From Paraclostridium bifermentans (GTDB taxonomy: Bacteria; Bacillota; Clostridia; Peptostreptococcales; Peptostreptococcaceae): a stretch of 64,000 nucleotides of DNA. The position numbers and the translations under genes were made by a program. Of this stretch, positions 54,735 through 63,365 are shown piece after piece (positions within the stretch are counted from its first letter, which is position 1; each line of letters starts with the position of its first letter). Location of the stretch: the NCBI RefSeq assembly GCF_019916025.1, contig NZ_CP079737.1, positions 1,674,001 to 1,738,000 on the forward strand, given 5' to 3'. The notes under the pieces were generated by a model that saw only the letters and a program-made list of their open reading frames with translations, did not search any database and was not told the origin of the DNA.

Positions 54735-55039
54735 CATTCCTTAAAAACAAAATCCATCGTCTTTCCTAAATGATTTTCTCCAATTCTATCTCTAGATCCA
54801 TCATATTTAAAACCATTAGATTTCATTGTATTCTTAATTTGTTTATATCTATTTTCATTAATATACCAATAATTCATAGTGATATAATACACAGTAGCTT
54901 GACTTACATTATCTGCTATCTCAGTATCTTTTTCTTGATAGATACTATATATCACATATTCGTTGATTGGTTCACTACACTCTTGATAATAAGCGTTAAT
55001 TCCAATAGATTTCATTATTTTAAATATCTTACCTTCCAA
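54725..55039 (-). CDS. Tail completion/terminator-like protein
   Basis: 104 residues, IGINAYYQECSEPINEYVIY and FKYDGSRDRIGENHLGKTMD. Position between the gp10-like and tail tube genes is that of the tail terminator (gp17-like) in HK97-type phages. Assigned mainly by position. Confidence 0.65.
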   Translation of the reverse strand: MEGKIFKIMKSIGINAYYQECSEPINEYVIYSIYQEKDTEIADNVSQATVYYITMNYWYINENRYKQIKNTMKSNGFKYDGSRDRIGENHLGKTMDFVFKEWND

Positions 55040-55047
55040 ATTACCAC

Positions 55048-55428
55048 CTACTTAAGTAAGTCATTAACTATACTTTCCTTTATTTCATCACTAGCTTCTT
55101 TAATGCCTTCATTCCATGCAGATTTCATCCACTTCTTACCGACCATATTCTCAGTTCCGTATTCTTGATAATATCCGTACCTTATTGTGTCTTTATCACC
55201 GTTTTCAATACCTATGTTAATCTTAGCTTTCAACCCGTTACCTTTAATATTAGTCTTATCTAAACTTGAAACTAACTCCCCACTATCTATTGGAGCTTTC
55301 TCAATTTGAGCCTTCAGTAAAACATCTGCACCTTTACTTAATGCATTCTTAGCTACATCTTTTTGTATACTCTTTTCCATATCATCTAATTTATCTATTA
55401 AAGCACTAAAGTCATATTTTAACCCCAT
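55048..55428 (-). CDS. HK97 gp10-family protein
   Basis: 126 residues: SALIDKLDDMEKSIQKDVAK, LLKAQIEKAPIDSGELVSSL, YGYYQEYGTENMVGKKWMKS. The pattern I-D-S-G-x-L and Y-x-x-x-x-E-Y-G-T is diagnostic. It acts at the head-tail junction during tail completion. Confidence 0.9.
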   Translation of the reverse strand: MGLKYDFSALIDKLDDMEKSIQKDVAKNALSKGADVLLKAQIEKAPIDSGELVSSLDKTNIKGNGLKAKINIGIENGDKDTIRYGYYQEYGTENMVGKKWMKSAWNEGIKEASDEIKESIVNDLLK

Positions 55429-55429
55429 C

Positions 55430-55738
55430 CTAACTCACCTTCTCTACCGTTAATTCTATATGCAAACCATCCTCAAACTCATGAACATGCTTGATATTGA
55501 ATATATCATTTTTATATAACACAAAGTAATCTGAATTGATATCTCTTTTTCTAATGATAAATTTAAGAGTTAAACTTGTAAAGTTTGAATTATTAGAGAT
55601 AAATTCTTTAGTTGATACAGTTTTCTTTTTTGCCCTAACTCTATACTTATCTATATAAGTTTTCTGCTCACGACCAGCATCTAATATTACTTTCAACTCT
55701 TGTATAACTATTTTTTCGTTCAACTCTCTACTATTCAT
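55430..55738 (-). CDS. Head-tail adaptor (head closure protein)
   Basis: About 102 residues: NSRELNEKIVIQELKVILDA, YRVRAKKKTVSTKEFISN, KHVHEFEDGLHIELTVEKV, the SPP1 gp16 / DUF-type head closure pattern. ATG 55738 is spaced from GGTG; the gene overlaps the connector gene upstream. Confidence 0.85.
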   Translation of the reverse strand: MNSRELNEKIVIQELKVILDAGREQKTYIDKYRVRAKKKTVSTKEFISNNSNFTSLTLKFIIRKRDINSDYFVLYKNDIFNIKHVHEFEDGLHIELTVEKVS

Positions 55739-56051
55739 TTTCATCACCATAACAATACTTTAATTGAGTTATAATAGTTCTTAATGAATAACCAAAGTCT
55801 TCTGACTTACCATTTTCATTATAAAAAGATACAACAAGTTTCATAGCTAATACAAATAACTCATTATAGTAATTAAAATAACACCCTGCGTTTTTGAGAT
55901 ATATTTCTGCTGATAAAATTAAACTCCACAATTCATCTATTAATTCTGTATCATCAACGTCTACTCTTACAAATACTCGTATTTCATCAAAAACCATATC
56001 AGCATACTCTTTATGTAATTTTCCTAATTCAAGTAAACCTACATTTTTCAA
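55731..56051 (-). CDS. Head-tail connector (gp6-like)
   Basis: 106 residues, all helical: EIRVFVRVDVDDTELIDELW, SLILSAEIYLKNAG, LAMKLVVSFYNENG and SLRTIITQLKY. The start appears to be TTG 56051 after AGGTGAT. It forms the ring below the portal. Confidence 0.85.
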   Translation of the reverse strand: MKNVGLLELGKLHKEYADMVFDEIRVFVRVDVDDTELIDELWSLILSAEIYLKNAGCYFNYYNELFVLAMKLVVSFYNENGKSEDFGYSLRTIITQLKYCYGDENE

Positions 56052-56069
56052 TATTCATCACCTACTTTA

Positions 56070-56095
56070 AAAAGGACTAGAAATTAATCTAGCCC
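56070..56095 (-). terminator. Terminator-like hairpin after the capsid gene
   Basis: GGGCTAGA pairs with TCTAGTCC (one mismatch), followed by five T on the minus strand. Confidence 0.65.
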
Positions 56096-56106
56096 CTAAA
56101 TACTGA

Positions 56107-57222
56107 TTACTTATTTGATGTAGCTACAACAGGTGCTGGCATTTCAACATTTACTACAGCTTTAGTGTCAACTGGTTTTACATCAAATCTTTCTATAACT
56201 CTCATCATAGTAGCATTTTTAGTAAATCCTGCTTCCTTAGATACTGCCATTTCATATACACCTCTATCAAAGAATGATATAAATTCAGCTATATCTCCAA
56301 CATAGAAATTTAACTTTCCTTCTATAGATGCTAAATGTTGATTAGATAGTACAACTATCCTCTTACCTTTATATTCTTTTGATCCAGGATGAGCTAAAGA
56401 GTCACTTAATAATGGTCTTCCATTAGCATCCTTTAAAGAATCCAGATAATCATATCCATCTTGATTAGTTATTATTATTGCATTTGCAGCTATAGCAGGA
56501 TCTAATACTACATTTAAAGCTTTTTGTAAAGCAAGTTCATTGCCAGTTATCTTCTTAACCTTAGATAGTTCTGCTAATATCTTTTTATTTTCAGTTCTTA
56601 CAGCTTTCTTAGCAAATCTCTTACCTACAAATGAAGTTAAGTTAGCTTTTTCATCTTGTAATAAAGTATTTGATATTGGTATTATATCTCCGTAGTCACC
56701 TAATTCATATTTAACTTGTCCGAATTTTATAGTTGATTGATTTATTTCAGTCATTTCATCAAATGCTATTAACTCATCATTTGCTTCAACTTCAAGTGGC
56801 ATAGATCCTGACATAGTTCCAACAGGTATTACATTACAAAAATCTTTTAAAGGTATTAATTGTCTCTTTAACTCTTCTATTTGTGTTTTTTGTTCAACTG
56901 GAACTAAATATCCGCCATCTTCACCTATTCCTTCAACTAATGCTGCTTGTGATTCAGTTAATGGCTTTCCTAATACCGCTTTATTAAATGCTAATACTTC
57001 ATCATCTTTACTAGCTCTCTTATCGTTTATTTCCACCATATCTTTTACGCCTTCCACATCTTCTTCAAATAAATCTTTCATTAAATTAAATTTATTTTGT
57101 AATTCTTGTATTTCGTTTTTCATAGCCTTCGCTTCTTCTAGCTTATTTGAGTTAACTAATTCTCTAGCCTCAGCCTTTTTATTATTTATCATTTCTAACA
57201 TTTCTCTTAATTCTTTATTCAT
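56107..57222 (-). CDS. HK97-type major capsid protein
   Basis: 371 residues. The N-terminal 60 residues are a coiled-coil scaffold-like region (EARELVNSNKLEEAKAMKNE), removed by the protease. The shell domain shows EDGGYLVPVEQKTQIEELKR, DYGDIIPISNTLLQDEKAN, GYDYLDSLKDANGRPLLSD and AEFISFFDRGVYEMAVSKEA. It forms the icosahedral head. Confidence 0.95.
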   Translation of the reverse strand: MNKELREMLEMINNKKAEARELVNSNKLEEAKAMKNEIQELQNKFNLMKDLFEEDVEGVKDMVEINDKRASKDDEVLAFNKAVLGKPLTESQAALVEGIGEDGGYLVPVEQKTQIEELKRQLIPLKDFCNVIPVGTMSGSMPLEVEANDELIAFDEMTEINQSTIKFGQVKYELGDYGDIIPISNTLLQDEKANLTSFVGKRFAKKAVRTENKKILAELSKVKKITGNELALQKALNVVLDPAIAANAIIITNQDGYDYLDSLKDANGRPLLSDSLAHPGSKEYKGKRIVVLSNQHLASIEGKLNFYVGDIAEFISFFDRGVYEMAVSKEAGFTKNATMMRVIERFDVKPVDTKAVVNVEMPAPVVATSNK

Positions 57223-57259
57223 AAATTTTCACCGTTTCCTTTTCTTTAAATTTGAGCAT

Positions 57260-57287
57260 AAAAAAAGAACTAGATAAAATCTAATTC
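57260..57287 (-). terminator. Terminator-like hairpin after the prohead protease gene
   Basis: GAATTAGAT pairs with ATCTAGTTC, followed by seven T on the minus strand. It overlaps the last codons of the protease gene. Confidence 0.75.
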
Positions 57288-57974
57288 AATTAATAACTTC
57301 TCTTTTTCATCTTCATTTTTATTTTCAATTTGTTTTAATTCTTTCGGGATTTTAGTAAATTTATTTAAATAATCACTCTTATAACTAGCAACTATATTAA
57401 CTTTATCTGATACTTCTACATCAAAATATTTAGATGCTTCTTCCCCTGTAAGCCAAGTTTCTTTATTTACCATTTCTTTTATAGTTTCTATATCAATACC
57501 TTCTTTTATTTTAGATTGATATACATTTAATATACCTTCTTCTATTTTGTCTAATACATCTGCTTGTTCTCTTAAATCATTAGCATTTCCAAACGTACCA
57601 AGCCAGGGTTTATGTATCATTAACTGAGCATTTGAAGGTATTATTATTTTATCTCCAGCCATAGCTATAACACTTGCTATAGACGCCGCTAAACCATCTA
57701 CATATACAGTTTTATATCCTTTATGACGTTTTAACATATTATATATGGCTTGTCCAGCAAATACACTACCCCCAGGACTATTTATATATATATTGAGACT
57801 CTTATCTTTAACTTCATCTAAGAAAGATTTAATTTGTTCTGGATATTGATCTGTATCATCCCATGAATCCCAAAAAGTACTAACTATATCACCATAGAAA
57901 TATAAATCTGCACTTGTTTCAGTTTGATTCTTAACTTTTAATAAATCACTTAAATTATCCTTCCTGTTTTTCAT
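57270..57974 (-). CDS. ClpP-like prohead maturation protease
   Basis: 234 residues of S14 type: IYINSPGGSVFAGQAIYNML, VDGLAASIASVIAMAG with nucleophile Ser98, and LMIHKPWLG with His121. It cuts the scaffold part of the capsid protein. AGGAGGAGGTG precedes the ATG, and the gene overlaps the portal gene by 20 bases. Confidence 0.95.
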   Translation of the reverse strand: MKNRKDNLSDLLKVKNQTETSADLYFYGDIVSTFWDSWDDTDQYPEQIKSFLDEVKDKSLNIYINSPGGSVFAGQAIYNMLKRHKGYKTVYVDGLAASIASVIAMAGDKIIIPSNAQLMIHKPWLGTFGNANDLREQADVLDKIEEGILNVYQSKIKEGIDIETIKEMVNKETWLTGEEASKYFDVEVSDKVNIVASYKSDYLNKFTKIPKELKQIENKNEDEKEKLLIELDFI

Positions 57975-59214
57975 CTCTCACACCTCCTCCCTTATACTGT
58001 TTGCCCAACATTGAAATTGGCATATAATTTCCATTACACATTAAAGTATCTCCATTTTCCTCAAGTGGATAATTAAGTAATAAACGTGCTTCATTAGGTG
58101 TTAATATACCATTATTTACATATCTAGATAATACTTGCGATTGAGTATCTGAATCTGCTCTTAACACTGCACCTTCATTAAATTTAAAATGATATCCTTG
58201 ATTTATTTGTTGAGTAGACAGCAATTTATATGTAACTTCTTCCTCATATTGCTTCAATACATACTGAAGTGTATTTATTAAAAAGTTTAATTGTTGCATT
58301 TCACTATTTGAATAACTGGATTTATCATAATTATTTAAGAAATTTGGAGAAATCCCAAATGCTGCAGCTATTTGAAGTGCATTGTACTTCTTTAAATCAA
58401 AGAATTGAGCATCAGTTAATTTAACATCTAGTGTAGATAATTTCATTCCTAAAGGTATAGGTATTATTTTGCCTGCGTTTTCAGCACCACTTGCAAAAGA
58501 TTCTAAACCTTTTATTAACCTAGCTTTAGCCTTCTCATCTAAATCTCCTGTGTATTGTAGTACTGATTTCGCTGTCAATCCATTCTTATAAAGATTATTC
58601 ATAAACTTTTGAGATTCTAATCCGCCTTCGACACTAGATTTAAGTATATCTTTGACTGCTGTACCTGTTATGCCATCAAAAGAATGACTTGTTTTGAAAT
58701 GCAATACATTATCTACATTCATAACGTACTCTTTACCAGTTTTAGAATCATTGTATATATACCATATTTTATTTTTCATACCAAAATATCCAGCATTATC
58801 GACCATGACTCTAACTTTATCAGATTGCATTATCCATAAATCTTGTAGTTTAGCTCCTGTATATCTACACCATACATAAGCATTTCCAAAGTGATTCCTG
58901 TTCATTTCAACTGTAGTCCAAAAAGTAGTTGCACTCATATATGGATTAGGTCTTAATCTTAATAAATTATATATATTATCATCTTTAGCTTTAACTACAC
59001 CTTTATCTGTTTCTTGATACATTTTTAATGGTAGTTTTCCAAGTGTCTCAGATAAAACTTTAAGACAAGTAAAATATGTAATCTCAGATTTAACATCCGC
59101 TTCAATATTTTCAGATATTCCTAATATTCTCAATATCTCTTTTTCTTCTGCACTCATTTCATTTTTTATTTCTTTTTTGAACATCATATCTTTAAACTTT
59201 TCTACTATTCTCAA
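57955..59214 (-). CDS. HK97-family portal protein
   Basis: 419 residues: VKSEITYFTCLKVLSETLGK, RPNPYMSATTFWTTVEMNRN, HFGNAYVWCRYTGAKLQDLW and IAAAFGISPNFLNNYDKSSY. It makes the ring through which DNA enters. The start is TTG 59214, directly after AGGAGGTGAGAGG. Confidence 0.95.
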   Translation of the reverse strand: MRIVEKFKDMMFKKEIKNEMSAEEKEILRILGISENIEADVKSEITYFTCLKVLSETLGKLPLKMYQETDKGVVKAKDDNIYNLLRLRPNPYMSATTFWTTVEMNRNHFGNAYVWCRYTGAKLQDLWIMQSDKVRVMVDNAGYFGMKNKIWYIYNDSKTGKEYVMNVDNVLHFKTSHSFDGITGTAVKDILKSSVEGGLESQKFMNNLYKNGLTAKSVLQYTGDLDEKAKARLIKGLESFASGAENAGKIIPIPLGMKLSTLDVKLTDAQFFDLKKYNALQIAAAFGISPNFLNNYDKSSYSNSEMQQLNFLINTLQYVLKQYEEEVTYKLLSTQQINQGYHFKFNEGAVLRADSDTQSQVLSRYVNNGILTPNEARLLLNYPLEENGDTLMCNGNYMPISMLGKQYKGGGVRDEKQEG

Positions 59215-59225
59215 CCTCTCACCTC

Positions 59226-60944
59226 CTACATGCCCATCATTGTTAAGTAGTCCTCTAGCATTTGATTTTGGTCTACTAATAATTCATTCTTGAATGCTAG
59301 TTTATAAGCATCTATAATTGCATCTATTGGATCTATTCTTTCCTTACTTTTATCTTTATCTATCTTTATTTCTCCATTAGAATTACTAACAGTTTTTGCA
59401 TTTATAAATGACCATATTAATAATTCATTATCTTTATTAAATAAAACATTCCCGGACTTAATTTCTAATCTTAAATCTTCAGTTGGATCATTCAATTTGT
59501 TATATGATTGATATATTTCAACAGTATCATGACCTAATTCATTTAAATCGTATAAGAACATATCTGCATTTCTTTGATCATATCCTATCTGCTCTACCTT
59601 CAAATCATACTCATCTATAATATTTTTTAAATATGAAATTATGAAATTGTAGTCATTTTTTATACCACCATTTGTATGGGTAATAGTAAGTAATCCTTGT
59701 TGTTTCCACATATCATATGGTGCTTTGTCTGTCTTAATATGTTCTTCTAATCTCTTAGATGGCATAAATGAATGTGAATGCATAAAATACTTCTTTTCAT
59801 TATTTTCATTAAACACAAAAATAAGTGCTAAAGATGTTAAATCTCCACCACTTGATAAATCTAATCCTATATTACATTTTTGGCCTCTAAAATCTTCCAA
59901 TGTCTTATCTGATAGACATTTCTTTAAATCTTCTCTTTCAATATATTGATTTTCACTAAATTGCGTCCATATATTTAATGCTTTAACCATAAAGTCCTTT
60001 AAGTCATGCCCGCCTATATTTTTAGCTTTTTCACCAACTGATTCTAAGTTTTCTAAATCATCTGGATCACTACATACTAAAGGATTTGATTTAATCCAAT
60101 TCTTACTGTCCCAAATATCATCGTCTTTATCCATTTGTGCTATATAAATGAATTGTGTATCATTCGTATATAATCCATGTAATACATCACAACAGTAACT
60201 ATATAATTCGTAACAATAACAATTCAAATTAAATCCTGCCGTAGTTATTGCAGATATCAAACACTTCTTTAGTTTTCTAGTTCCACCTTCAAGTTGTTTA
60301 TACATTTGATTGTCTTTATGTGCATGTAATTCATCGACTATCCCTACATATGGTCTAAATCCATCTATACTTTTAGTATCTTTCCCTAATGCCTTAATTG
60401 TAGAATTAGTTATTTTACATTCAATTGTACCTTCATATTCTTTTATCTTAAATAATTTAGATAAGTCATCATCTGCATTTATGAATTTTATCATTTCTTT
60501 AAGTACTATTCTAGCTTGATCCATCTTAGTTGCAGTACAATATATTTGACCATATTTATAATCATCAAAGTTTCCGTAATAAGTTCCTATAATTCCATTT
60601 AGGAATGATTTCCCATTTTGTCTTCCTAATTGTATATAACTATGTCTAAATCTCCTATTATCACCTTTTTTAGTTACCCATCCATTTAATGATCCTAATA
60701 TAAATACTTGAAATCCATGTAATTTAACATTAAGTTGTTCACTACCTTCTGCAATAATAAGAGATTCGGCATAATCTAGTATTTCATTTGCCATATCAAT
60801 ATTAAAATAATATTTATAATCATCATCTTTTGATTTTTCTAAATCATCTAAATGTCGTTTGCAAGCTAACTTTACATATAAACCAGTTACTATTTTATCA
60901 TTTAAAACATCTATTGCATATTGTGTCACCCTATCATTTTGCAA
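59226..60944 (-). CDS. Terminase large subunit
   Basis: 572 residues. The ATPase part has a Walker A variant GRQNGKS (107-113) and Walker B VDELHAH (about 203-209). The nuclease part has IGLDLSSGGDLTSLALIF and GYDQRNADMFLYDLNE. It packages DNA into heads, of the HK97/phiSLT-like group. It appears to start with TTG 60944, overlapping the small subunit gene. Confidence 0.95.
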   Translation of the reverse strand: MQNDRVTQYAIDVLNDKIVTGLYVKLACKRHLDDLEKSKDDDYKYYFNIDMANEILDYAESLIIAEGSEQLNVKLHGFQVFILGSLNGWVTKKGDNRRFRHSYIQLGRQNGKSFLNGIIGTYYGNFDDYKYGQIYCTATKMDQARIVLKEMIKFINADDDLSKLFKIKEYEGTIECKITNSTIKALGKDTKSIDGFRPYVGIVDELHAHKDNQMYKQLEGGTRKLKKCLISAITTAGFNLNCYCYELYSYCCDVLHGLYTNDTQFIYIAQMDKDDDIWDSKNWIKSNPLVCSDPDDLENLESVGEKAKNIGGHDLKDFMVKALNIWTQFSENQYIEREDLKKCLSDKTLEDFRGQKCNIGLDLSSGGDLTSLALIFVFNENNEKKYFMHSHSFMPSKRLEEHIKTDKAPYDMWKQQGLLTITHTNGGIKNDYNFIISYLKNIIDEYDLKVEQIGYDQRNADMFLYDLNELGHDTVEIYQSYNKLNDPTEDLRLEIKSGNVLFNKDNELLIWSFINAKTVSNSNGEIKIDKDKSKERIDPIDAIIDAYKLAFKNELLVDQNQMLEDYLTMMGM

Positions 60945-61359
60945 ATTTTATAAACCTATTTTCTGCCTTAGATTCTTTTTCTTCTGGTTCTAGTAAATCG
61001 TGTAAAATACACAATAAATTTGTAAATGATTTAATAGTATCTCTATGTTCTTTGACTATAGGATTAATCTTTATATTTCCGGTTGTATTTTTATAGTAAG
61101 TACCTTCTTTTTCAATAGCTTGTCTATATTCATCAATCAATGTTATTAAATCTAAACAATTATTAAATATCAATTCTTGCTCTTTGTTTTTCAATTTGCC
61201 TTTATAGTGCTTTCTAAACTGAGCAATTGATATATTCTTAGACTTGAATTCTATTTTGTTTTTATTTTCGATTATGGTTTCATCTTTTCTTGCTTTTCTA
61301 TAACCCTTCATATATTCCTTATAATATTCATTACTATAAGAATCTAACGATTGCGTCAT
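60934..61359 (-). CDS. Terminase small subunit (P27 type)
   Basis: 141 residues: basic N-terminus, EQELIFNNCLDLITLIDEYR, GTYYKNTTGNIKINPIVKEH and RDTIKSFTNLLCILHDLLEP. This G-x(n)-K-x-N-P pattern is typical of P27 small terminases. It recognises the packaging site. Confidence 0.85.
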   Translation of the reverse strand: MTQSLDSYSNEYYKEYMKGYRKARKDETIIENKNKIEFKSKNISIAQFRKHYKGKLKNKEQELIFNNCLDLITLIDEYRQAIEKEGTYYKNTTGNIKINPIVKEHRDTIKSFTNLLCILHDLLEPEEKESKAENRFIKFAK

Positions 61360-61473
61360 TTTATCACCACACTTTTTTATTAAGTTATTTAAATTGTTTA
61401 AAAACGTTAAGATTTTTATTTTTTAAATCAAGTTTTTTCTAGAGAAAACACCACTCAAGGCTTTCTAGTTCTC

Positions 61474-61908
61474 CTATAAAACTTTATTATAGCCCCCTAC
61501 CAACTCTCTTAACTTATTTTGTAATTCACTTTTATTTTTAGTTTTATATTCACTATGAATTTTTGCATGACAAGAACGACATAGACAAATTAAATTATCT
61601 ATATCTAATGCTTTATCTTTATTCTCTTTTAATTCTTCAATATGATGAATTGCATTGTAATAACTCAACTTATTCTTACTTAAGCAATGCAAGCATAATC
61701 CTTGATCTCTTAACTTTACTACTGATACAATAGCTTTCCATTCTGAACTATTATAAAAGGATTGAGTTTCTTTATCTCTATTATTTCTATTGTAATTCTT
61801 ACTACGATCTTTTTTCATTTTATCAGCTATTACCTGACATCTATCACAATATCTATTGCCATAGTCAATAATTCTTCCGCACTTAGCACATAACTTCTTT
61901 AATGCCAT
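61474..61908 (-). CDS. HNH endonuclease next to terminase
   Basis: 144 residues. Two zinc Cys pairs (KLCAKCGRI and RYCDRCQVI) come first, then SSEWKAIVSVVKLRDQGLCL, HCL, AIHHIEELKENKDKALDIDN and LICLCRSCHAKIHSEYK. HNH proteins beside the terminase are needed for DNA cutting and packaging in many HK97-type phages. Confidence 0.92.
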   Translation of the reverse strand: MALKKLCAKCGRIIDYGNRYCDRCQVIADKMKKDRSKNYNRNNRDKETQSFYNSSEWKAIVSVVKLRDQGLCLHCLSKNKLSYYNAIHHIEELKENKDKALDIDNLICLCRSCHAKIHSEYKTKNKSELQNKLRELVGGYNKVL

Positions 61909-61912
61909 TGCT

Positions 61913-62086
61913 CTAGGCCTCTATATATTTATTTAAATCTATATTCTTTATAAAGTTATCTAACTCTTGATTAAGATGTGTTGTTAAGTCTTGCTTCAAT
62001 CTATCTCCATTTACCTTTAGTCTCACTATCTCATCAGTAGGTTTACTTAATGTTCCTAATTGATTTTGATCAGGTATATTTAACAT
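61913..62086 (-). CDS. Small protein (57 aa), translation-coupled
   Basis: The ATG at 62086 directly follows the stop of the upstream gene (TAAATG). The 57-residue product MLNIPDQNQLGTLSKPTDEI, then a helical charged tail (DNFIKNIDLNKYIEA), has no known family. It ends just before the HNH gene. Confidence 0.55.
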   Translation of the reverse strand: MLNIPDQNQLGTLSKPTDEIVRLKVNGDRLKQDLTTHLNQELDNFIKNIDLNKYIEA

Positions 62087-62803
62087 TTATAACACAACCT
62101 TTCCATTATCTAAATACTTATTAAACTCTTTCTTTAATAAATCTTCTACAAATATATCTGAATAAAACATTTCTTCTTTACCTTTATTTATTAAATAACC
62201 TTCATATCTACCAGGAAGTTTTTTATCAAATTCTTTAATTGTCTCTATTAAATCATCAACACACATATTTTTTGCATTGACTAATCGGCTAAGTATATAT
62301 TCAGATTTACTCATACGTTTAACTTTCACTATAGGTCTATTTACTAAGTTTAATTCTATATTCAACTTTGAAATATTAGTTTCTTCTATAGGCATTTTAC
62401 TTTTTCTTACTATACTATCTATATCACTAAATTGCTCATATATAGTTTTATTTAACTTTCTAGTATCTGTGTAATATACAATATCATTTTCATTCGGTTT
62501 AACTTTGAAATTCATCCTTAGTCTATCATCATCACAGTATTCTTCAAAGCACACATTCAATAATGCTAAGACTTTATCTTTTCCAGCTATATATATTTTT
62601 TCTACATTCTCAAATACTACATCTTCTATAGCTTTATGTATATATAAATTCAAACCACCTTGCTTAACTTTATCTTCTTCAATTATGTACATAAAAAAAG
62701 ACTCAAGAACTTTATCCGAATATACCTTTCTACCATCTTTATGTAAAAAAACGCATTTTTCTATATCTTCCATCCTTATTTTTTTCGTTTCAAACTTATC
62801 CAT
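62087..62803 (-). CDS. Phage protein of unknown function (238 aa)
   Basis: A soluble mixed alpha/beta protein with FVLHKDGRKVYSDKVLE-like N-terminal part and KMSKSEYILSRLVNAKN near the end. No recognised domain. It is in the same operon as HNH and terminase. Confidence 0.5.
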   Translation of the reverse strand: MDKFETKKIRMEDIEKCVFLHKDGRKVYSDKVLESFFMYIIEEDKVKQGGLNLYIHKAIEDVVFENVEKIYIAGKDKVLALLNVCFEEYCDDDRLRMNFKVKPNENDIVYYTDTRKLNKTIYEQFSDIDSIVRKSKMPIEETNISKLNIELNLVNRPIVKVKRMSKSEYILSRLVNAKNMCVDDLIETIKEFDKKLPGRYEGYLINKGKEEMFYSDIFVEDLLKKEFNKYLDNGKVVL

Positions 62804-62804
62804 C

Positions 62805-63098
62805 TTATATTAACTCCTTCATTATCTTATTTTCATCTTCATTTATAAAACCAAGTACGCTTAATGTACTATAATTTTTCTTCACAAACTCTTTTAAATA
62901 ATTATTCTTTACATCTGCACATATTAAATCTTCTAATAATTCTTTATTGTTTAAGTCCGTGTCTTTATCAATATTAAAATAGTTACTTATCATCTCGTTT
63001 GACTCTAACATTAAAATATAAGATATCCCTCGATTTTCTTCACCGTTAAATTGCACACTAAAGCTAGTTATACTTTCTTTTATTTTTTGTAAATTCAT
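62805..63098 (-). CDS. Small acidic phage protein (97 aa), unknown
   Basis: 97 residues, SITSFSVQFNGEENRGISYI, DLNNKELLEDLICADVKNNY. GGAAGGGG precedes the ATG, and a promoter lies at 63152-63180. First gene of the leftward late operon as far as visible. Confidence 0.55.
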   Translation of the reverse strand: MNLQKIKESITSFSVQFNGEENRGISYILMLESNEMISNYFNIDKDTDLNNKELLEDLICADVKNNYLKEFVKKNYSTLSVLGFINEDENKIMKELI

Positions 63099-63151
63099 AT
63101 TTTACCCCTTCCACTTTTTATTTTGATTGGTAATAGATTTTGAAAGAACCC

Positions 63152-63180
63152 ATTAAACTTTTGAAAAATAATTTTGACAA
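63152..63180 (-). promoter_or_regulatory. Candidate promoter of the late operon
   Basis: On the minus strand TTGTCA (63175-63180) and TTTAAT (63152-63157) are 17 bases apart, 54 bases before ATG 63098. Confidence 0.5.
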
Positions 63181-63238
63181 TATATGAATAGTACATATAC
63201 ATATGATATAATCCCATCTAATTTAAATTTTTTATGTA

Positions 63239-63276
63239 CTAAAAAGAGCCTACAAATCCTCATTCATAAGCTCTAT
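63239..63276 (-). terminator. Terminator of the antirepressor gene
   Basis: AGAGCTTATGAATG and GTAGGCTCT form a stem on the minus strand, followed by five T. Confidence 0.7.
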
Positions 63277-63314
63277 TAATCTATAAATTGTAAATTAAAG
63301 GAGGAATCTATTTT

Positions 63315-63365
63315 ATGCCTCAAAATGTCTTTACTACGCTGTCTTGTTTAGTTTATTGTCTTTAA
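63315..63365 (+). CDS. Possible 16-residue hydrophobic peptide
   Basis: AAAGGAGGAA sits 8 bases before ATG 63315, and an extended -10 (TGATATAAT) lies upstream at about 63202-63210. The product would be MPQNVFTTLSCLVYCL. It runs antisense to the end of the antirepressor gene. It could be a leader or small toxin, or chance. Confidence 0.3.
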   Translation: MPQNVFTTLSCLVYCL

